Part shown: piece by piece, positions 5,871-10,605 of the stretch
Position numbering within the stretch: position 1 is the stretch's first letter
How the letters are laid out: each line of letters starts with the position of its first letter
Program-made: the position numbers and the translations under genes
Notes under the pieces: generated by a model
Seen by the model: the letters and a program-made list of their open reading frames with translations, nothing else
Database searches by the model: none
Told to the model about the DNA's origin: nothing
Source: Patescibacteria group bacterium UBA6263
GTDB taxonomy: Bacteria > Patescibacteriota > Gracilibacteria > Absconditabacterales > Absconditicoccaceae
Direction: 5' to 3'
DNA: 10,605 nucleotides
Assembly: GCA_002441085.1 (NCBI GenBank)
Contig: DJVF01000016.1
Location: 1-10,605 of the forward strand

Positions 5871-8800
5871 TTATTTTTGTCCATGACATTTTTTAAACTT
5901 TTTACCACTTCCACAATAGCAAGCATCGTTTGGTCTGAGTTTTTTATTGGTATCTTGTACTTCAAACAATTTAGCTTTATTATCATTATCGGTGTTTGTT
6001 AGATCTTTTTTATCTCAATCTCAAACCTCAAAAATCTCAAATCCATCTTCATCTTGAAATATAGCTTTTTTACTATTTTGAGATGTGCTCTGAGCTTGTA
6101 ATATTTGAGTTTCTTTGATATTGGAGCTAGCTTGTTGTAGCATCTTTACAAGATTAGGGTCTTTTTTTGCCTTTTCAGCTATCATTTTTTCCATTTCATC
6201 TTGCATTGCCATTCTAGAATAATCTACTGATAATATATCAGTAGTTATAGCAGACTTCAACCTAAATATCAATGTTTGAAATTGATCAAAAGCTTCTTTT
6301 TTGTATATTACAAGAGGATCCATTTGTGCATATCACATAAATCCAACTTTATCTCTAAGATATTGCATTTCATCCAAATGCTCTATTCGCAATGCATCCA
6401 AATGATGTAAATAAATTTCTTTAAATATCATATATACTTTTTGTGTATCTATTTTGCCAATATTTTCTTCAAATGATTTTATCATAATTTGAGATACCTC
6501 ATTACCAAGATTTTGTCGATTCATATCGATCATTTCTTTGTATTGTATTTCATTTCGTTTTAGTCCAAATTGTTTTGCCATCGTATTCAATAAGTCTTCG
6601 TTGTTTTGATTCATTCTCTGAGCATCTAGTATTTGAGTATCCACCATATCGTTTATGTTGGTTTTGATTTCTAATATCATATTTTTTACAAATTCCTGTT
6701 TTTTTTCTTCTATTATTTCACTATCCAATATCTCATCTCTTTTGGCATATATTCTTTTTCTTTGCTTATCTATTACACTATCATAATCAAAAAGATGCTT
6801 CCTTATACTAAAATTCCAAGCTTCCATCTGTTTTTGAGCTCTTTCTATAGAGCTAGTAAATTGTTTTTGAGTGAGTTCTAGATTTTCCAAGTCATCTTTG
6901 GATAAAAACACTTTTGCCATTCATTGTATCCTTTCACCTCACATTTTTTTCATTATCAAATCATCCAATGCCACAAAAAATACTGATGTTCATGGATCTC
7001 ATTGTCTACCGGCACGTCATCTAAGCTGATTGTCTATTCTCCTTGATTCATGTTTTTCTGTACCAAGGATAAACAATCAATAGTGTATATCTTTTTCTAT
7101 AGTTTCTGTAGTGTTTTTTTCTTCATTTTTGAATATAATTCTAGCAAATATATCAGTATTGTTTTTCTTTTTAGTATTAAAATTGATTTTTATACTTATT
7201 CAATCTATTGATATCTCTCTTTTTTCCATATCCAAAACAATCTCCTCATTTAGATTTCGTTCTGTCTTCAATCCATCTATAGTCAATTCAAATTCATTTT
7301 GAGAATATATATTTGCAACAATACTATTTTTTCAATCATTTGTTTTTAGTTCTTTTTTGATCCATTTAGCATAGTTTTGAGCTAGTTTATCATTGAGTCA
7401 TTTCTCGAGTTTGATATCAGTTCATCTTCATGCCATATTAGTAGCTACTACTACGCTTTTGTATTTACCTGCATTGGATACTATACTAGCTTCTTGTTCG
7501 TGAAATTTTGCATTCAAAACATAGTGAGTTATTGTCTCTTTTTCCAACATACGAGATACGTATTCAGATGTCATAATATTGGCAGTTCATATAAGTATGG
7601 GTTGTCATATCTCATGATAAAATTTGATATGATCTTTAACAAATTTCCACTTTGCATTTTGATTAAAATAAACCTTATCATTTTTATCTACTCTGATTAT
7701 ATTTCTATTTGTAGGTGTCTCTAGTGTATCTAGTTCATATATTTTGATAAACTCTTCTGCTTCAGTAGTTGCAGTACCAGTCATACCTCATAGTTTTTTG
7801 TATTGTTTGAAAAAGTTTTGATATGTGATAGTCGCCATTGTTTGAGATTCTCTTTGTATATTTACACCTTCTTTGGCTTCTATAGCTTGATGTAATCATT
7901 CACTAAATCTTCTTCATTGCATAGTTCTACCAGTATGTTCATCTACTATCAATACTTCTCAATCTTTGACTATATATTCTTTGTCTATCTCATATACAGC
8001 ATGTGCTCTCAGAGCATTTTCTATGTGATGAATCTCTTCTATTCACATATCTTTGTAAAGGTTTTCTACTCATAGGATTCATTCCAATTTTTTTATTCAT
8101 AGTCCAGAAAGCAATACACTCTTGGTTTTTTCATCTATATAATAATCTCCATCTTCTTCTTGATCTTTGGGCACATCTTTTAATAATTCTTGCAATAGCC
8201 CTTTGGAAACAACCTTTTTGCTACTACATGGAGTGAGTAGTTTGACTATCTTTGCATAATAAACATATTTTTCTGTAGCTTCTTCGCGTGCTTCAGATAT
8301 GATCAACGGAGTTCTAGCTTCATCTATAAGTATACTATCTATCTCATCTACTATAGCATAATTCAATGGTCTCCAGAGGAGTGCTCTATTTGTAATGCTT
8401 TTTACCAAGTTATCTCTAAGATAATCAAATCCAAGCTCAGAATTTTCTACATAGGTTATATCTTTGGAATATTCTTCTCTTCTCCTGCTTACTGGTACAG
8501 ACTTGACTACACATCCTATACTCAATCATAACCATTGATAAACATGTCACATCCACTGAGCATCACGAGATGCAAGATAGTCGTTTACTGTGACTACATG
8601 TACTCATTTACCTTGCAGTGCATTGAGATATACAGGCATCACAGCTACCAGAGTTTTTCATTCTCACGTTTTCATTTCTGCAATTTTTCATTTATGCAAA
8701 ATGATTCATCATAGTAACTGTACATCATAAGGTAGCATGTTCCATACTAGTTTCTCTCATTTTACCTCTACTTCTTGACCTAGCATTCTTTTGCAGGCTT

Positions 8801-9017
8801 GTTTGACTACAGCAAAAGTTTCTGGTAATATTTGATCTAGACTTTCTCATTTTGCCAGTCTTTGCTGAAACTCAGGAGTTTTGGCCTTTACTTCTTCATC
8901 GCTCAAGCTATCAAGCTCTGCGTAATTAAAATTTATTTGGCTGATTAGTGGTATTATTTTTTGAATTTCTTTTTGATTATAATCTCCAGCTATTTTACCA
9001 AGTATCCAAGACAACAT
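5871..9017 (-). CDS. secA: Preprotein translocase subunit SecA
   Basis: ATPase motor that pushes unfolded preproteins through SecYEG at the cytoplasmic membrane. The 1048 residues are longer than the usual 800-900. In order: MLPYDVQLLGG; Walker A MKTGEGKT (115-122); NSELGFDYLRDN (192-203); Walker B DEIDSILIDEARTPLIIS (from 224); KLGGMTGTA; NMAGRGTD (527-534); [20 protein letters not shown] (ending about 676); the helical scaffold and wing region; and a C-terminal zinc-binding SEC-C motif, CYCGSG then KKCHG, with Cys1033, Cys1035, Cys1044 and His1045. About 34 of 59 glycines are TGA, including both Gly of GEGKT and those of MAGRG. I read every codon from 9017 to about 6901 and the frame has no TAA or TAG. 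About 107 residues between NMAGRGTD and the GTEKHESRR block look like an insertion. It is preceded by a nucleosidase-like gene on the same strand, 120 bases upstream. Confidence 0.97.
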
Positions 9018-9063
9018 TAATTATTTTTTATTTGAATAAAAAAAACATATTTTTCAAAGCAAA

Positions 9064-9091
9064 ACTATATCAAAATTGGACTATATTTCAA
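9064..9091 (-). promoter_or_regulatory. Probable secA promoter
   Basis: On the - strand TTGAAA (9091-9086), a 16-base spacer and TATAGT (9069-9064) form a good sigma70-type promoter. It predicts a leader of roughly 40 bases before ATG 9017, consisting almost wholly of A and T and lacking a Shine-Dalgarno. Confidence 0.55.
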
Positions 9092-9115
9092 GCACTATAT
9101 AATCAAAATTTGGAC
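9064..9115. repeat. Imperfect direct repeats over the secA promoter
   Basis: Copy A (9064-9081) and copy B (9094-9115) share ACTATA, TCAAAATT and TGGAC; B carries extra AAT and T. Their left ends are 30 bases apart, about three helical turns. Copy A contains the -10 box of the proposed secA promoter. They could be two sites for one regulator or a duplicated promoter. Confidence 0.5.
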
Positions 9116-9137
9116 AGTTTATATAATTAATAATATG

Positions 9138-9716
9138 CTATCAATTCGTCAATTTTTTAATTATCGTTCCATAATCCAGATTATTTTTCAATAACTCTCT
9201 TCCTTTTTCTATATTAAATTCTTCTTCTCCTATCTTATCCACCGGTACTTTCAAGATTACTCTCGGAATTCTAAATTTATCACAAACATATTCGATAGCC
9301 CAGCTCTCCATGTCGATATAGCTTATAGTTTGTAGCTTGTGATTTATAATTTCTCATTTAACACTTGACTGCCGACAGGCAAGTTTTATAATTTTTTCGG
9401 AGCATCCAATACTTTCTAGATTTCCAAATTCTATAAATATCGGTACAATCAATTCTTTATTCGTCGTCAAATTTACCGTTCTAGCAATTTGAATTCGTGA
9501 CTTATATTCATTCAGATACCCACATACTCAAATATTCAAAACCATATCAAAAGTCTGATTATTCAATATTCTAGTTAAATTAAAAATCGTCTCATACATA
9601 CCCATTCATGTACACAGATATGTGATATCCAAATTTATTTTTAAATTCAGGTTTTTTATTTTTTCTTTTATTATCTTTCATTCTCAGGCAGTAGCATAGC
9701 AGAGTATTATCCTCAT
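9138..9716 (-). CDS. Nucleoside phosphorylase-superfamily protein (nucleosidase or futalosine hydrolase-like)
   Basis: Enzymes of this fold cleave the N-glycosidic bond of nucleosides, for example 5'-methylthioadenosine/S-adenosylhomocysteine nucleosidase or futalosine hydrolase. The 192-residue product is a little shorter than the usual 220-240. It shows TGMGMYET (36-43), the strand VLNIGVCGYL (59-68) matching the family's INTGxAG region, the ribose-binding DMES (135-138), and Asp160 in KVPVD, which aligns with the catalytic acid. An N-terminal ATAGEGK resembles the start of futalosine hydrolase-like members. Six glycines are TGA and seven are GGN. The reading ends TGA-TAG, so TGA adds a final Gly before the stop. 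A GC-rich palindrome lies inside the frame at about residues 111-118. Superfamily assignment is fairly sure; the substrate is not. Confidence 0.75.
9363..9384. repeat. GC-rich imperfect palindrome inside a coding sequence
   Basis: A 22-base near-palindrome with ACTTG/CAAGT ends and CTG/CAG inside, around a CCG core. It stands out in base composition from the AT-rich gene around it and encodes about KLACRQSS (residues 111-118) without breaking the frame. It recalls the CTGCCGGCAG-type repeats I associate with candidate-phyla genomes; this is from memory. Confidence 0.55.
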
Positions 9717-9722
9717 ATTATA

Positions 9723-9803
9723 TTTTGTGAAATAAAATTTGCTTGTGAATTTTGTGAAATAAAATTTGTTTATGAATTTTCTAATAGAAAATTTGCAAAA
9801 ATC
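9723..9803. repeat. 27-bp tandem repeat, two close copies plus a degenerate third
   Basis: Copies start at 9723 and 9750 and share TTTTGTGAAATAAAATTTG; their last 8 bases differ at two positions. A third, diverged copy starts at 9777 (15 of the first 19 positions match by eye) and holds its own inverted repeat ATTTTC/GAAAAT. The array fills much of the 141-base divergent region between the nucleosidase-like gene and the DUF389 gene, so it may carry their promoters or operator sites. Within it I see no clear -35/-10 pair. Confidence 0.7.
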
Positions 9804-9857
9804 ACAAATAACAAATATAATTACTATATATCGGATTTTTTATTACAAGATAAATTT

Positions 9858-10605
9858 ATGTGAAAAGATGATTTTATTCAGCCAAAACCACAAAAAACTT
9901 TTTTACAAAAGTTTTTATCCAAAATAAAATTAAAAGATTTGGATAAACATAAAATAGCAGAAGAAATTATAAATGATTCTGACTTTAATTTTTTGTATTG
10001 GATACAATTGGTTATATCATCAGCTATTGCAACTTTGTGATTGTTGATCAATTCTTCTCCAGTCGTCATATGAGCGATGTTGATTTCTCCATTATTGATG
10101 CCGATCAAAGTTTTTGCTTTTTCTATAACTACATGAAACAAATATATGTATTTTAGATCACTTAGGACATTGATTTTGAGTATAATATTTTCTATTATAG
10201 TAGCTTATGTGATTAGCCTATTAGTTCCATTTACACAACTAACTGCTGAGATAATAGCTAGAGCATCTCCCACTATAATAGATCTCTTTATCGCTTTGGC
10301 ATCCGGATTGATTGCTTTTATGTCTCTTGGATTTACTCGTTTATCGGAAACTATAGCATGAGTAGCTATGGCGGCAGCTATACTACCTCCATTATCAGTC
10401 ATTGGAATAGCATTACAATTTCAAAATTTAGAGATAACTCAATGAAGTTGATTTCTTTTTTTGGCTAATTTGGTCGCAATATTAGTTATATGAGTTTTAG
10501 TTTTATATTTTTTTGGATTTACACCTAGGAATAGATGATGAAAAACCCGTAGTCTAACTAGTATAGTATTGGTTATTTTGACTATTACAATCATTAGTAT
10601 TCCAC
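9858..10605 (+). CDS. DUF389 (TIGR00341-like) integral membrane protein, 3' end outside the window
   Basis: A multi-pass membrane protein of unknown function; 249 residues are visible. A hydrophilic N-terminus of about 45 residues precedes several hydrophobic spans, at roughly 47-66, 66-90, 103-124, 138-157, 165-185, 198-220 and from 231 on. Conserved DUF389 signatures are visible: SSAIATLGLLINSSPVVIGA then MLISPLLMPI (54-83), ARASPTIIDLFIALASG (144-160), and AGVAMAAAILPPLSVIGIAL (167-186). Ten of 14 glycines are TGA, including residue 2 directly after ATG and the Gly of VIGAM. There is no Shine-Dalgarno. Gly-rich signatures restored only by UGA=Gly make the family call strong. It is divergent from the nucleosidase-like gene across the tandem repeats, and no functional link is evident. 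Confidence 0.88.

Noticed and set aside
5711..5986. Minus-strand open frame overlapping the secA 3' end
   Set aside because: It is in a different frame from SecA, whose SEC-C zinc motif occupies the same bases. It also runs through the terminator hairpin.
5871..9017. SecA as a broken gene or pseudogene with many premature stops
   Set aside because: Every interruption is TGA at a glycine position, TAA and TAG are absent from the frame, and all SecA motifs are intact.
8948..9130. Plus-strand open frame of 60 codons
   Set aside because: It overlaps the secA start and promoter on the opposite strand and is low-complexity A/T sequence.
10205..10402. Minus-strand open frame of 65 codons, and the plus-strand open frame at 10146-10361 read as a separate gene
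   Set aside because: The minus frame is antisense to the DUF389 gene. The plus frame is part of that gene, split off only if TGA is taken as stop.

Overview
Organism and code. The protein genes here read correctly only if UGA encodes glycine (translation table 25), with TAA and TAG as stops. Under that code thioredoxin, thioredoxin reductase, ribosomal proteins S15 and S1, SecA, a nucleosidase-like protein and a DUF389 membrane protein are all continuous, and the in-frame TGA codons fall on conserved glycines such as the SecA Walker A motif and the Rossmann glycines of TrxB. UGA=Gly is known from the Candidate Phyla Radiation lineages Absconditabacteria (SR1) and Gracilibacteria (BD1-5). The window is AT-rich and most start codons lack a Shine-Dalgarno sequence, which fits such an organism. 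By hand count about two thirds of glycines in these genes are TGA.

Layout. Positions 1-1044 hold the end of trxB and a complete thioredoxin gene, separated by a GC-rich self-complementary repeat. A terminator follows, then tRNA-Arg(CCT), a structured leader, rpsO and a terminator, then rpsA and a terminator. All of this is on the + strand. From 3281 to 4897 on the - strand is a TldD/PmbA-family metallopeptidase. A divergent + strand gene of unknown function (5051-5491) follows, the two sharing a promoter region with an operator-like palindrome. Then on the - strand come a 60-residue hypothetical protein, a cluster of hairpins, a long secA (1048 codons) and a nucleoside phosphorylase-superfamily gene. 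A divergent DUF389 membrane protein gene on the + strand runs off the right edge.

How it works together. Most of the window is core housekeeping: disulfide reduction (TrxB with Trx), translation (S15, S1, tRNA-Arg) and Sec export (SecA). The exception is the block between about 3225 and 5530. Its two genes contain about 36 glycines and not one TGA, so they are readable in both the standard and the recoded code. This is the most unusual signal here. It suggests recent transfer from a standard-code organism or, more speculatively, selection to remain readable outside this cell. Smaller oddities are a roughly 107-residue insertion in SecA, a GC-rich palindrome embedded in the nucleosidase reading frame, 27-bp tandem repeats in the divergent promoter next to it, and a candidate autoregulatory RNA ahead of rpsO.
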